64,000 nucleotides of DNA from Bacteroidota bacterium (GTDB taxonomy: Bacteria; Bacteroidota; Bacteroidia; Chitinophagales; Chitinophagaceae): the NCBI GenBank assembly GCA_005882315.1, contig VBAR01000001.1, positions 2,429,736 to 2,493,735 on the forward strand. Reading direction: 5' to 3'. Shown here piece after piece: positions 18,235-28,719 of the stretch. The notes under the pieces are model-generated. The model ran no database searches, had not been told where the DNA came from, and was given only the letters and a program-made list of their open reading frames with translations. Numbering within the stretch: the first letter of the stretch is position 1; each line of letters starts with the position of its first letter. A program made the translations under genes and the position numbers.

Positions 18235-18370
18235 AGTTGTAACTCTGTGATTTGCAACAAAAGTAAGGTAGAATGCAAAAGGAACGGGGCATCGGCAATT
18301 TTTTTCTAACAAATTCGTTTTCAGATGATATTCTTTTCTGGCCGGACTATGTAATCCGGCCCGTATAAAG

Positions 18371-18378
18371 TATTTTTG
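18371..18378 (+). promoter_or_regulatory. Possible -7 box for the porV2 gene
   Basis: TATTTTTG fits the Bacteroidota TAnnTTTG element, 60 bp before the ATG at 18439. No good TTG element is seen 19-20 bp upstream. A 7-bp hairpin (18340-18346 against 18355-18361) precedes it and could end leftover upstream transcription. Confidence 0.3.
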
Positions 18379-18438
18379 AAGCCACATCCGCCACCTCTGA
18401 AAACTTAAATGAATTGCTTATTAGAAATCTTTAATCTG

Positions 18439-19551
18439 ATGAAACGAACCCTTGTAACACTTACCCTATTAACTGCGATTTTTTCTGACTCGTCTGCACA
18501 GTTCAGAAAATATTCCAATGAATTTTTGAATATTGGCGCCGGTGCCCGAGGTCTTGCAATGGGGGGAGCACAGGTAGCATCAGTGAACGACGGAACGGCT
18601 AGTTATTGGAATCCTGCAGGTTTAGTAAACATAAAAGATGTTCCCCAGCTTAACATAATGCATGCTGAATATTTCGCCGGTATCGGTAAATATGATTTTG
18701 CAGGAATCGCTTTCCCTTCGGCAAATAAAAAAAGAACAGTAGCTGTCACCGGGTTGCGTTTTGCCGTAGATGATATCATGAATACTTTATTCCTGGTAGA
18801 ACCCGATGGTTCTATCAATTATAACAATATCCAGGCTTTTTCATCGGCTGATTATGCATTTCTTGTTTCGTTTGCACAACGCCTGAAAGAAACGGAACAT
18901 AAGAATGTACAGTTTGGAGTAAATGCAAAAGTTATTCATCGCAGCGTAGGTAAGTTTGCGAAAGCATGGGGTTTTGGTTTGGATGCAGGAGTGCAAATTC
19001 AAAAAGATAAATGGCGGTTTGGCATATCAGGTCGTGATATCACTACCACGTTCAATGCATGGTCATTTACATTTACTGAAAGAGAGAAAGAAGTTCTTTA
19101 TCTCACCAACAATGAGATCCCCGTTAAATCTACTGAGTTGACGGCACCAAGGTTAGTGTTAGGCGTGGCAAGGGATTTTAAATTGGGAAAAAAATCAAGC
19201 CTCCTTGCTGAAGCCAATTTAGATTTGACTTTTGATGGAAAACGTAATACACTCGTAAGTGCAGATCCGGTAAGCGTTGATCCGAAACTGGGTTTGGAAT
19301 TTAATGTCAACAATGTTTTTTACCTGCGTGCAGGTATCAATAATTTCCAGAGGGCATTGGCGGATGGGGATACATTGAATCAAAAAAAGGTCTGGATCTA
19401 TCAGCCGGGTGGTGGTGCAGGGTTTAAAATACAGAATGTAACGATTGATTATGCATTTACCAATCTAGCCAACCAATCTAACCCGTTATTTACCCATGTG
19501 TTTTCGTTGCGGCTGAATTTGGTGAGTGACCCAAACCGTAAGAAAAAATAA
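18439..19551 (+). CDS. porV2: PorV2-like type IX secretion outer-membrane protein
   Basis: The start at 18439 gives 370 residues with a clear signal peptide (MKRTLVTLTLLTAIFSDSSA, cut before QF). The mature protein begins with LNIGAGARGLAMGGAQVASVND and GTASYWNPAGL, the typical opening of PorV/PorQ-type FadL-like barrels, and then alternates strands to a final HVFSLRLNL. PorV carries substrates from the type IX translocon to the sortase PorU. The adjacent large C25-type gene makes this the PorV2/PorU2 pair rather than the main PorV. The gap to porU2 is 30 bp, so they form one operon. Confidence 0.8.
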   Translation: MKRTLVTLTLLTAIFSDSSAQFRKYSNEFLNIGAGARGLAMGGAQVASVNDGTASYWNPAGLVNIKDVPQLNIMHAEYFAGIGKYDFAGIAFPSANKKRTVAVTGLRFAVDDIMNTLFLVEPDGSINYNNIQAFSSADYAFLVSFAQRLKETEHKNVQFGVNAKVIHRSVGKFAKAWGFGLDAGVQIQKDKWRFGISGRDITTTFNAWSFTFTEREKEVLYLTNNEIPVKSTELTAPRLVLGVARDFKLGKKSSLLAEANLDLTFDGKRNTLVSADPVSVDPKLGLEFNVNNVFYLRAGINNFQRALADGDTLNQKKVWIYQPGGGAGFKIQNVTIDYAFTNLANQSNPLFTHVFSLRLNLVSDPNRKKK

Positions 19552-19581
19552 AATCAGGCATCCGAAATAAACCATTGAGCA

Positions 19582-22500
19582 ATGAAACGAATTTTACTTA
19601 TACTGTTTATTCTGAGCGGAGTTCTGGTGAAAGCACAGAACTTTAATAATGAATGGATAGATTACAATAAAACTTATTACAAGTTTAAAGTCGGTGCTAC
19701 AGGTTTGTATCGCATTAATCAATCTGCTTTAGCCTCATGGGGTCTGGGTACTGTGCAGGCGCAACACTTTCAATTATGGAGAAATGGCCAGGAAGTGCCA
19801 ATTTATACATCTATTCAAACCGGTTTATTCGGTGCATCCGATTATATTGAATTTTGGGGTAAGATGAATGATGGCAAAGTGGATAAAGTGATGTACAGAA
19901 TTCAGGATCACCAACTGAATGATGCATGGAATTTTAATACTGATACGGCAGCATTCTTTCTTACGGTAAATACAACAAGTCCCAATTTCAGGTTGGCGCC
20001 AACGATCAATGATGTTGCAGGAAACTCATTGCCTGCTGAACCATATTTTATGCATACAGCCGGAGTTGATTTCAGGACAAAGCAAAACCCGGGCTTTGCA
20101 GCAGTGATAAGTGAATATGTATACTCATCTTCTTATGACCAGGGAGAAGGATGGACATCTGCAGATATTGGCAGAACAACAACTACTGAATTTATATTGG
20201 GCAGTTTTCCCAATTCATTGAAAGTATATACGGGAGCCGGCGCACCTGAATCAAGATTCAGAATTAATGCAGTAGGTAATGCGCTTAATCCACGAGAGTT
20301 TAGTGTAAGTATTAACGGTAATCCAATTGATACACAACGAATGGATTATTTTGATTATGTAAAACTGGATATTCCTTTGGATGCAGCAAATATTACTTCA
20401 GCAGCTACTACAGTAACCTTAAATAATATTACAACTGTTAATAGTGACAGGATGGTGGTTGGAATGTTTGGGATAGATTATCCACGGATATTCGACTTTG
20501 ATAATTCAATAAACTTCAAATTCAAATTGCCAGCTTCAGTTGCAGGTAATTATCTTGAAATAAACAATTTCAATTTTGGTGGGATAACGCCAGTATTACT
20601 TGATCTTACAAATGGGCAGCGCTATGTTGCAGATATGGGTAATCAACCAACCTTACGTTTTAAGTTATTGCCTTCAACTACTGAACGGGAATTGGTTTTG
20701 GTTTCACAGAATGCCTCAAATTATTCTTCAGTAGTCAATGCTGTTCAGAGAAATTTTGTTAATTATACTGGGACTGCATATGAGGGTGATTATTTAATTA
20801 TCTCACATGCGGCATTGATGACCGGGCCAAATGGTTCAAATCCCGTTGAAGCATATAAAACTTATAGAAGCTCAACCGCTGGCGGCGGTTACAACGCTAA
20901 GATTTACATGATAGAAGATTTAGTTGACCAATTTGGATTTGGTATTAAAATGAATCCTTTATCAGTAAGAAATTTTCTGCGTTGGGCAAGGGCAACATAT
21001 GCGGTGCAGCCCAAATTTGTTTTTTTGATCGGTAAAGGATTAACCTATAACCAATTTCGGGCATTTGAGTCGAATCCAGATGTATACAAGCTAGGATTCA
21101 TTCCAACATTTGGGCACCCCGCTTCTGATAATCTCTTAAGTGCTGATCCTGGAAACCTGATACCTGTAACACCTATTGGAAGGTTATCTGTAATTAACGG
21201 AGAAGAGATACTTAATTACCTTGCAAAGGTTATTGTATATGAACAAACTCAAAAAACGAATTCACCTGCCATTCAGGATAAAGCATGGATGAAAAATGTA
21301 ATACATGTAGTGGGTGCCAGTGATGAAAACCTGGAAGCATTGTTGGAAGCTTATATGAACAGGTATCGTGATATAATTAAAGACACTCTATTCGGCGCTA
21401 ATGTGCATTTATTCAGCAAAACATCAGCAGAGACAGTTACATTGCTTAATACGGTAAGACTAAAACAATTGATGGAAGAGGGAGTGAGCTTACTTACTTA
21501 CTTTGGTCACTCTGCCACCAGTTCACTTGAATTTAATTTGGATGATCCGGCCAGCTATAATAACACAGGCAAGTACCCGGTAATGATAGTGATGGGTTGT
21601 AATGCAGGAAATCTTTTTAATTTTAATACGGTTCGTTTTCTTGTAAGGGAAACATTATCTGAAAAATTTGTTCTCGCTGCTAATAAAGGATCTATTGCTT
21701 TTATAGCAAGTACACACTTCGGTATTGTACATTACCTTGATATTTACAACACAAAAAACTATACTGCCATATCTACAACTCATTATGGTAAAACGCTAGG
21801 TGAGCAAATGAAGGAAACGATTACACAAGTCTTTAACCTTACATCACAATTGGATTATTATGCCCGGTTTCAATGTGAACAAACCAGCTTACATGGTGAC
21901 CCTGCTATAAAACTAAATTATTTCGAGAAGCCTGATTATGCGATTGAAGAGCCAATGGTAAAGATTTCCCCGAATATCATTTCAATAGCTGAAGATAGTT
22001 TCCAGTTGAATGTACAGTATGTGAATCTTGGAAAGGCTGTTAATAAAAATATTGTAGTAGAAGTAAAACGTACCTATCCCACTACTAACGTTACTGAAGT
22101 TATTTATAAGGATACAATTCCGGGTATACGTTTTATAGATTCACTGAAACTTAAAATACCAGTTGTAGCTACCCGGGATAAAGGATTAAATAGGATAACG
22201 ATTACAATTGATGCAGAAAACCAGGTAGATGAAACATTTGAATCAAATAATTCTGTTACAAAGGACTTTTTCATATACGAGGATGAAGCGAGACCAGTTT
22301 ACCCATACAATTTTTCAATTATCAATAAACAAAATATTAAGCTTATTGCTTCTACTGCTAACCCGTTAAGTACACTCAAGCCTTATATGCTGGAAATTGA
22401 TACGACTGAATTGTTTAATTCACCAATGAAAGCAACTCGTACACTTAGCTCAGTTGGAGGAGTTCTTGAGTTTAGCCCAGGAATAATTTTTACAGATAGC

Positions 22501-24672
22501 ACTGTTTATTATTGGAGAGTAGCTCCACAGCCAACAACAGGCTTGCCGGTATGGAATAGCTCATCATTTATTTACCTGGCTAATAACGACCTGGGATATA
22601 ATCAAAGCCATTACTTTCAACATGGCCACTCGGTCTATTCGGGTGTTATATTAAAGGAAGACAGAAAGCTTGTATTTGATTCAAGTAATAATAATCTTTT
22701 TATCAAGAATGCGATCTTCCCTACAGCCTCAAACCAGGCACCAGACTTCATTATTTCCGTAAATGATTCCGCATTTATTGCGGGTGGATGTAATTATGAT
22801 GCCATAATGGTCAGTGTCTTTAACCCTAAAACACTTAAAGCTTTAAAAAATGATTACTCCGGACCTACCGGATTGTACGAAAGTCTCCGATTGACTTGTG
22901 GTATCAGGCGGGAGTATACATTTGAATATCTTTTTACAGATACTGCATCTCGGCGTAAGCTCATGAATTTCCTGAATAATGTAGTTCCTGACGGTTCATA
23001 TGTGGTAATACGGGGAAATAACAGCCCTACCGATCCGGTGGGACTCGCTTATCCTAATGTATGGAAAGATGATACACTTCTTTATGGTTCCGGAAATTCA
23101 TTGTACCATACTTTATATAACCAGGGATTTGCAACACTAGACAGTTTTAACCGTCCTCGTACATTCATCTTCACATATAAGAAAAATGATGCGACAGCAT
23201 TTCCTCCAAGAACACTATTTACTGCAGGTAACTATGATAAAATTTACATGGATGTCAATATAAAAACTCCGGATACTGTCGGGTTGATAACATCACCGTT
23301 AATGGGTCCTGCCAAAGAATGGAGAACTTTAAAATGGAGAGGTACTGTTGCACCGGATATTAACCCACTTGATAGTGTATCACTTGCATTGATCGGTATA
23401 TCACCGACCGGGCAAGAGATTGTATTGTTAAATAACCTGACCACTGCACAGCAAGATTATGATATTTCTTCTTTCAGCGCAACAGCTTATCCTTATATGA
23501 GACTTCGTTTATTTACAAAGGATACACTGAACTTTACACCTTACCAGCTTCGTTACTGGAGATTAACTTATGTGCCGGTACCGGAAGGTGCAATTGCACC
23601 GAATATCCTTTTTGAATCTAAGGATACTGTTGATGTAGGTGAACCATTCAACTTTAAAGTCGCATTTAAAAATGTCAGCGAAATTCCATTCGATAGTCTT
23701 AAAGTAAAAATGGTTATAACTGATAAAAGTAATACGCCAAATATTATTCCAATACCGAGAAAAAAGGCATTAGCGGTAAACGATACGATCGTAGTAAGCA
23801 CAACTGTACAGACACCTTCACTTTCTGGGTACAATACAATTTATGTAGAAGTGAATCCTGATGATGATCAGCCGGAACAATATCATTTTAATAATTTCTT
23901 ATTTAAAACATTGTATGTAAAACCAGACAGCCTTAACCCGCTGCTTGATGTTACGTTTGATAATGTCCATATCTTAAACCGGGATGTTGTTTCATCCAAA
24001 CCGCATATAGTGGTAAAACTAAAAGATGAAGCAAGATGGATGATACTGGATGATACCAGTCTTTTAACTGTAAAAGTGAAGTATCCCGGTGGTACGGTAC
24101 GCCAGTTTAATTTCAATAACGATACATTACGGTTTACACCGGCTGGCCAGGCACCGAATGCTAATAATACAGCCGCTATTGACTTCTTCCCATACTTTAC
24201 ACAAGATGGCGAGTATGAATTGATCGTAACCGGTAAAGACAGAAGTGAAAATGCAGCTGGTAATATTGAATACAGAGTGGTATTTAAGGTCATCAACAAA
24301 CCGATGATCTCAAATATGCTGAATTACCCGAATCCGTTTACTACATCTACAGCATTTGTATTTACAATAACCGGAAGCGAGGTGCCGCAAAATATTCGAA
24401 TACAGATATTGACTATTACTGGTAAAGTGGTGAGGGAAATAACAAAAGATGAATTAGGGCCTTTACATATCGGCCGAAACATCACTGAGTTTAAATGGGA
24501 TGGAACAGACAGTTATGGACAAAAGCTGGCAAACGGTATTTATCTGTACCGCGTCATTACCAATCACAAAGGAAAGGCGTTGGAGAAATATCGTAGTAAT
24601 GAGACAGATAATGAAGACAATACCGATAAGTTCTTCAACAATGGATATGGAAAAATGTATCTAATGCGTTAA
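19582..24672 (+). CDS. porU2: PorU2-like type IX secretion sortase (C25 gingipain-type peptidase)
   Basis: This 1696-residue protein has a signal peptide (MKRILLILFILSGVLVKAQ) and a gingipain-type C25 domain with the His-Cys dyad YFGHSATSS (His643) and VMGCNAGN (Cys673). A long region of repeated Ig-like or CARDB-like domains follows (for example FQLNVQYVNLGKAVNKNIVVEVK and DVGEPFNFKVAFKNVSE). The C-terminus (NYPNPF...GKVVREI...DGTDSYGQKLANGIYLYRV) is a FlgD-like/type IX sorting-like module. PorU removes C-terminal signals from type IX cargo and attaches them to A-LPS; the paralogue PorU2 is less well understood. It is much longer than the canonical ~1100-1200 residue PorU. It acts at the cell surface with the upstream PorV2. 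Confidence 0.83.
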   Translation: MKRILLILFILSGVLVKAQNFNNEWIDYNKTYYKFKVGATGLYRINQSALASWGLGTVQAQHFQLWRNGQEVPIYTSIQTGLFGASDYIEFWGKMNDGKVDKVMYRIQDHQLNDAWNFNTDTAAFFLTVNTTSPNFRLAPTINDVAGNSLPAEPYFMHTAGVDFRTKQNPGFAAVISEYVYSSSYDQGEGWTSADIGRTTTTEFILGSFPNSLKVYTGAGAPESRFRINAVGNALNPREFSVSINGNPIDTQRMDYFDYVKLDIPLDAANITSAATTVTLNNITTVNSDRMVVGMFGIDYPRIFDFDNSINFKFKLPASVAGNYLEINNFNFGGITPVLLDLTNGQRYVADMGNQPTLRFKLLPSTTERELVLVSQNASNYSSVVNAVQRNFVNYTGTAYEGDYLIISHAALMTGPNGSNPVEAYKTYRSSTAGGGYNAKIYMIEDLVDQFGFGIKMNPLSVRNFLRWARATYAVQPKFVFLIGKGLTYNQFRAFESNPDVYKLGFIPTFGHPASDNLLSADPGNLIPVTPIGRLSVINGEEILNYLAKVIVYEQTQKTNSPAIQDKAWMKNVIHVVGASDENLEALLEAYMNRYRDIIKDTLFGANVHLFSKTSAETVTLLNTVRLKQLMEEGVSLLTYFGHSATSSLEFNLDDPASYNNTGKYPVMIVMGCNAGNLFNFNTVRFLVRETLSEKFVLAANKGSIAFIASTHFGIVHYLDIYNTKNYTAISTTHYGKTLGEQMKETITQVFNLTSQLDYYARFQCEQTSLHGDPAIKLNYFEKPDYAIEEPMVKISPNIISIAEDSFQLNVQYVNLGKAVNKNIVVEVKRTYPTTNVTEVIYKDTIPGIRFIDSLKLKIPVVATRDKGLNRITITIDAENQVDETFESNNSVTKDFFIYEDEARPVYPYNFSIINKQNIKLIASTANPLSTLKPYMLEIDTTELFNSPMKATRTLSSVGGVLEFSPGIIFTDSTVYYWRVAPQPTTGLPVWNSSSFIYLANNDLGYNQSHYFQHGHSVYSGVILKEDRKLVFDSSNNNLFIKNAIFPTASNQAPDFIISVNDSAFIAGGCNYDAIMVSVFNPKTLKALKNDYSGPTGLYESLRLTCGIRREYTFEYLFTDTASRRKLMNFLNNVVPDGSYVVIRGNNSPTDPVGLAYPNVWKDDTLLYGSGNSLYHTLYNQGFATLDSFNRPRTFIFTYKKNDATAFPPRTLFTAGNYDKIYMDVNIKTPDTVGLITSPLMGPAKEWRTLKWRGTVAPDINPLDSVSLALIGISPTGQEIVLLNNLTTAQQDYDISSFSATAYPYMRLRLFTKDTLNFTPYQLRYWRLTYVPVPEGAIAPNILFESKDTVDVGEPFNFKVAFKNVSEIPFDSLKVKMVITDKSNTPNIIPIPRKKALAVNDTIVVSTTVQTPSLSGYNTIYVEVNPDDDQPEQYHFNNFLFKTLYVKPDSLNPLLDVTFDNVHILNRDVVSSKPHIVVKLKDEARWMILDDTSLLTVKVKYPGGTVRQFNFNNDTLRFTPAGQAPNANNTAAIDFFPYFTQDGEYELIVTGKDRSENAAGNIEYRVVFKVINKPMISNMLNYPNPFTTSTAFVFTITGSEVPQNIRIQILTITGKVVREITKDELGPLHIGRNITEFKWDGTDSYGQKLANGIYLYRVITNHKGKALEKYRSNETDNEDNTDKFFNNGYGKMYLMR

Positions 24673-24694
24673 TTAATAAATTTTAAGTGTGAAG

Positions 24695-24720
24695 AAGGGC
24701 CGCAAATACGGCCCTTTTTC
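24695..24720 (+). terminator. Terminator after porU2
   Basis: The 8-bp GC-rich stem AAGGGCCG (24695-24702) pairs with 24709-24716 around a CAAATA loop, followed by TTTTC. Confidence 0.85.
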
Positions 24721-24734
24721 TTTATGCGTAAGTG

Positions 24735-24761
24735 TTGTTTGTCCATCAACTGTTACTTTTG
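24735..24761 (+). promoter_or_regulatory. Probable hscA promoter
   Basis: TACTTTTG at 24754-24761 matches the TAnnTTTG -7 element. A TTG at 24735-24737 lies 16 bp upstream, a little short of the usual spacing. The ATG follows 21 bp after the box. Confidence 0.4.
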
Positions 24762-24782
24762 CGCATCGCTTGAAAATATTAT

Positions 24783-26633
24783 ATGGCAAAAATCGCAATC
24801 AATATATCAACCGGCAGTCTGCAGCAACAGGAAATGATCGTTGGAATAGACCTGGGAACCACCAACAGCCTCGTCGCCATCATTCACCCCGAAACAAAGA
24901 AACCGGTCGTGTTAAAAGAGTTTGATGGAAATGCACTGGTGCCTTCTATTCTTCATTTTTCTAAAAGTGGCGAAATAACAGTTGGAGATGAGGCAAAAAA
25001 GTTTTTGATTGCTGAACCAGAGAATACGGTGTTTTCTGTGAAGCGGTTAATGGGTAAATCATATAATGATATCCGTGAGCATACAGGCTTTTTTACCTAT
25101 AAAATAATTGATGATAATACCGAAAGCCTTGTGAAAGTGCAAGTAGGTGAAAAGTTTTATTCTCCCATTGAGCTTTCTTCTTTTATTCTGAAAGAATTAA
25201 AAAAAAGGGCAGAACATATTTTAAAAACACCGGTTACAAGAACTGTAATAACAGTACCTGCTTATTTTAATGATGCGCAGCGCCAGGCTACAAGAGATGC
25301 TGGTAAGCTTGCAGGGCTCGATGTAATGCGAATAGTGAATGAGCCAACGGCGGCAAGTTTGGCTTACGGCTTAGGTTTAAATAAAGAGGAAGAAAAAACT
25401 ATTGCTGTATATGATTTAGGTGGTGGCACATTTGATATTTCTGTTTTACGGATAACAGGTGGTGTATTTGATGTGCTTTCAACAAATGGTGATACTTATC
25501 TAGGTGGTGATGATTTTGACAGGGCTATAAGCGAATACTGGATCAATGCAAAAGGATGGAATGAAAAGGCAACCGACGATAATTTCAGGCAGCAAATAAG
25601 ATTATTAGCAGAAGAAGCCAAGAAGCATTTAAGTTTTAATAATACTTTTTCTTATCAGTTGAATGGAGAGGATCTATCACTTTTGAAAACTGAGTATGAA
25701 AATCTTATTAGACCTCTTGTTGAAAAAACAATTGCCTGTTGCATAAATGCTGTGATTGATGCGGGAATTAAAGTTGCTGAAATAAATGAGGTAGTGATGG
25801 TAGGTGGTAGTACAAGAGTGCCGCTTGTTATCGAATCAGTAAGTAAGTTTTTTAAAAGAAAAGTAAATGATACTGTTAATCCTGATGAAGTAGTGGCATT
25901 GGGAGCAGCCGTACAAGCAGATATTTTAGCAGGCAACAATAAAGATTTTTTATTGCTTGACATAACACCCTTATCGTTGGGTATTGAAACAATGGGCGGG
26001 TTGATGGATGTGCTGATCCCGAGAAATTCAAAAGTTCCTTCGAAAGCAGGCAGACAATATACTACTCAGAAAGATGGACAAAGTGGAATGCGGATTTCCG
26101 TATACCAGGGTGAAAGAGACCTCGTAAAAGATAACCGGAGACTAGCAGAATTTAATTTAACAGGTATACCGGCAATGCCCGCAGGATTGCCAAAAGTGGA
26201 AGTGAGTTTCCTAGTGAATGCAGACGGAATATTGGTTGTAAAAGCGAAAGAACTAAGAAGCGGAGTAGAACAAAGCATTGAAGTAAAACCGCAATATGGA
26301 TTAACAGATGCGGAAGTAGAACAAATGCTATTGGATTCCATCACTCATGCTAAAGAAGATATGCAGACAAGGGCTTTGGTAGAAGCACAGACAGAAGGAA
26401 AACAAATAGTTGATGCAACGGGGTTGTTTATTGAAAAAAACAAAGAGTATCTGCTTGATGAGGAAATATCCATTACACAAAATGCAATAAGCGGATTGCA
26501 AACTTTGATCAATTCCGGAACTAAGGATGAAATTCAGGGAGCTATTGAAAAGCTGAATGAAATTTCAAGGCCTTATGCAGAGCGGCTGATGAATGAAGCG
26601 ATCGGTAAAGCCATGAAAGGAAAGATTATTTAA
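24783..26633 (+). CDS. hscA: Hsp70-type chaperone for Fe-S cluster assembly, HscA-like
   Basis: The 616-residue protein has the Hsp70 ATPase signatures [24 protein letters not shown] and [13 protein letters not shown], and a substrate-binding domain starting with [16 protein letters not shown]. It starts with an extension, [20 protein letters not shown], and lacks the acidic C-terminal tail of DnaK, features of HscA. HscA works with the J-protein HscB to release Fe-S clusters from the scaffold IscU. No hscB or iscU gene is visible nearby, so the assignment rests on sequence style only; a second DnaK is the alternative. Its 3' end overlaps the convergent YfhO gene by 8 bp. Confidence 0.83.
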   Translation: MAKIAINISTGSLQQQEMIVGIDLGTTNSLVAIIHPETKKPVVLKEFDGNALVPSILHFSKSGEITVGDEAKKFLIAEPENTVFSVKRLMGKSYNDIREHTGFFTYKIIDDNTESLVKVQVGEKFYSPIELSSFILKELKKRAEHILKTPVTRTVITVPAYFNDAQRQATRDAGKLAGLDVMRIVNEPTAASLAYGLGLNKEEEKTIAVYDLGGGTFDISVLRITGGVFDVLSTNGDTYLGGDDFDRAISEYWINAKGWNEKATDDNFRQQIRLLAEEAKKHLSFNNTFSYQLNGEDLSLLKTEYENLIRPLVEKTIACCINAVIDAGIKVAEINEVVMVGGSTRVPLVIESVSKFFKRKVNDTVNPDEVVALGAAVQADILAGNNKDFLLLDITPLSLGIETMGGLMDVLIPRNSKVPSKAGRQYTTQKDGQSGMRISVYQGERDLVKDNRRLAEFNLTGIPAMPAGLPKVEVSFLVNADGILVVKAKELRSGVEQSIEVKPQYGLTDAEVEQMLLDSITHAKEDMQTRALVEAQTEGKQIVDATGLFIEKNKEYLLDEEISITQNAISGLQTLINSGTKDEIQGAIEKLNEISRPYAERLMNEAIGKAMKGKII

Positions 26634-28719
26634 ACAAGCTTTTGTTCCTTGTTTTTTTTATACACAAAAAAAGTAGTAGTAAAATGAGAATAGTGATATT
26701 GATTTGCAAAACTGTTCTAATTGGTTTGGGGTTAAAGTTGAATTCAATAATATGATCACCGTCAGTAACAGGTACTGAAATAAATGTTTTAAAAGCTGTA
26801 GAATGTTTTATTTCTTTTCCATCCATTGAAACTCGCCAGTACGGATAATTGTTTTGCAATAAAACAAGAAATTTATATCCGCTATTACTGACACTGCATT
26901 TAATTTTTCCAGGTCCGTTTTCAATCACTTTAATAGCTGAAGAATCAAAGCTTGTGAATGCGGTGGTCAATGTATCTGAACTAAGAAATAACCACGCCTG
27001 TTGATTAATAAAATTAGTTAATGCTGAATCGCTGAAAAAGGCTGCACTTGATTTTAACTGTACGGGGTAATCTTCCATTTCGGGGTTGCCGATTTTTTTA
27101 CTGAAAGAAGACAGCATTATAAACTCTCTTTTATTTTCCGGTGTTATCAGCTTTGTCTCTGAAACAGGTGTGAGTTTCTGTAATTGTATGCCCGGGGGAC
27201 TACTGTTAATCACCTGCTGCATTTCTTTTTTTGACTTCATCCCAAGTCCTGTAAATGGCAGGGATAACCATGTTGTGATCGTAAGATTTGCACAAATTAT
27301 AAAGACCGATGCGGTATAACTAAATTTATATTTTTTAATCAGCCAAACTGTAAAAATTCCAATGAGACTTTGAATAAGAAGTAAATCGGCAAAACTTAGA
27401 TTTTCAAATAATGATTTAATATAATATTTACCGGCAGCATTACTGCTAGTAAATATGAAAGATGATTTTGTTGTAGTAATCAAAATCAACGAAATCAATG
27501 AAGTTGTCAGGAACAGCATCAATAACCATTTAAATGGTGCAGTAAGCAAATGAGGATAGTTGTCTTTTTGAAGCAATGAAGACAATCCTGCAGATGACAA
27601 CAAAAAGAGAATCAACAGTGCGAAATAAGTGAATTCGCCATTAATACGTACAAAACCAGTAAGTGGCAAGGCATGCCAGGCAAAGGTTTTAAACCAGCCG
27701 CCAGAAGCAAGTAGCACGAAAAATAAAAGCGGCAACAGACTGAATAAAATTACTTTACGGGTTATATTTTTAAAATAAAAAAACAAACCAACTATCAGTG
27801 CGATTCCGCCATAGACATTTCGCATTGAAATATCAGTATCAAAAAAATTGGTCTTATGAACGGCTAAAGGAAATAAAACGGAGAAATAAGACTGTAAAGT
27901 CGTAGAGGCAAACTGTGCATATTCTGTCGGTACCCTGCTACTCCGCGATATATGCTGCAGAACTTCAAGATTACTGACAATAATAACCGAGCAGCACAGG
28001 CCTGCAATTATTAGTAACACAAAATTTATTTTCCAGAAATTTCCGGTGTAAAACTTTTTTGTTGCCGAATTTCTGAATAAGTATATAAAAAGTATAACAA
28101 ACAGGAAGAAGTAAGAACCTCCAATTACCTGGCTTGGATGTGTAGCAGACATAAATAAAAAAACACTGAAACCGCTGGCGATGAAATTTTTAACAATAGG
28201 TGCTTTATGAGTACGGATAAAATATAAGAGGACAAAAGGGAAAAATGCCAACCCCGGTATCATAATAAAATGCTGTAATCGTCCTACTGCACAACCGCAG
28301 CATATATATGCAAGCCCGGTTAGCAAAGCCGTGTTTTTGGAAAATAATTCTTTGATTAACTTATACATGCCCCATCCGCCAAGCAGCAGGTAAAACATTT
28401 CTTCTAGCGTAATTGTATAGATCGAATAGCCAATGGTTTTTGCTATCAGCCATAGAAATGGGTTCCAGAAACCATTATTCATATCTCCATATTGGGGTAT
28501 ACCATAATGTATGTATGGGTTCCACCAGGGAAAATAGCCGGAGTATAAACTCTCGCTGATAACAAAACGGGTAGGAAGATTTTGCGTTATTAAATCATTT
28601 TTTAAATGAAAAAAGGGTAAAAACACCGGCAAGTAAACAATAAAGAGAAATAGTAAAAAAAGCGCAACAGGGTTTCGATATAAAAATGAAGCGACTTTTT
28701 TCATTTGATTAATAAACAT
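26626..28719 (-). CDS. YfhO-family polytopic membrane protein
   Basis: The 697-residue protein is rich in membrane segments. It opens with [20 protein letters not shown] and [22 protein letters not shown], and ends with a periplasmic domain ([18 protein letters not shown]) and a last membrane helix. This is the layout of the YfhO family, GT-C-like proteins linked to glycosylation of teichoic acid or lipids in Firmicutes; the Bacteroidota role is unknown. It overlaps the upstream membrane-protein gene by 11 bp and is the last gene of the operon that starts at riboflavin synthase. Confidence 0.8.
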   Translation of the reverse strand: MFINQMKKVASFLYRNPVALFLLFLFIVYLPVFLPFFHLKNDLITQNLPTRFVISESLYSGYFPWWNPYIHYGIPQYGDMNNGFWNPFLWLIAKTIGYSIYTITLEEMFYLLLGGWGMYKLIKELFSKNTALLTGLAYICCGCAVGRLQHFIMIPGLAFFPFVLLYFIRTHKAPIVKNFIASGFSVFLFMSATHPSQVIGGSYFFLFVILFIYLFRNSATKKFYTGNFWKINFVLLIIAGLCCSVIIVSNLEVLQHISRSSRVPTEYAQFASTTLQSYFSVLFPLAVHKTNFFDTDISMRNVYGGIALIVGLFFYFKNITRKVILFSLLPLLFFVLLASGGWFKTFAWHALPLTGFVRINGEFTYFALLILFLLSSAGLSSLLQKDNYPHLLTAPFKWLLMLFLTTSLISLILITTTKSSFIFTSSNAAGKYYIKSLFENLSFADLLLIQSLIGIFTVWLIKKYKFSYTASVFIICANLTITTWLSLPFTGLGMKSKKEMQQVINSSPPGIQLQKLTPVSETKLITPENKREFIMLSSFSKKIGNPEMEDYPVQLKSSAAFFSDSALTNFINQQAWLFLSSDTLTTAFTSFDSSAIKVIENGPGKIKCSVSNSGYKFLVLLQNNYPYWRVSMDGKEIKHSTAFKTFISVPVTDGDHIIEFNFNPKPIRTVLQINITILILLLLFLCIKKTRNKSLFK
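26632..26658 (+). terminator. Probable terminator after hscA
   Basis: AAACAAG (26632-26638) pairs with CTTGTTT (26648-26654), followed by a long T run. It overlaps the end of the convergent gene. Confidence 0.5.
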
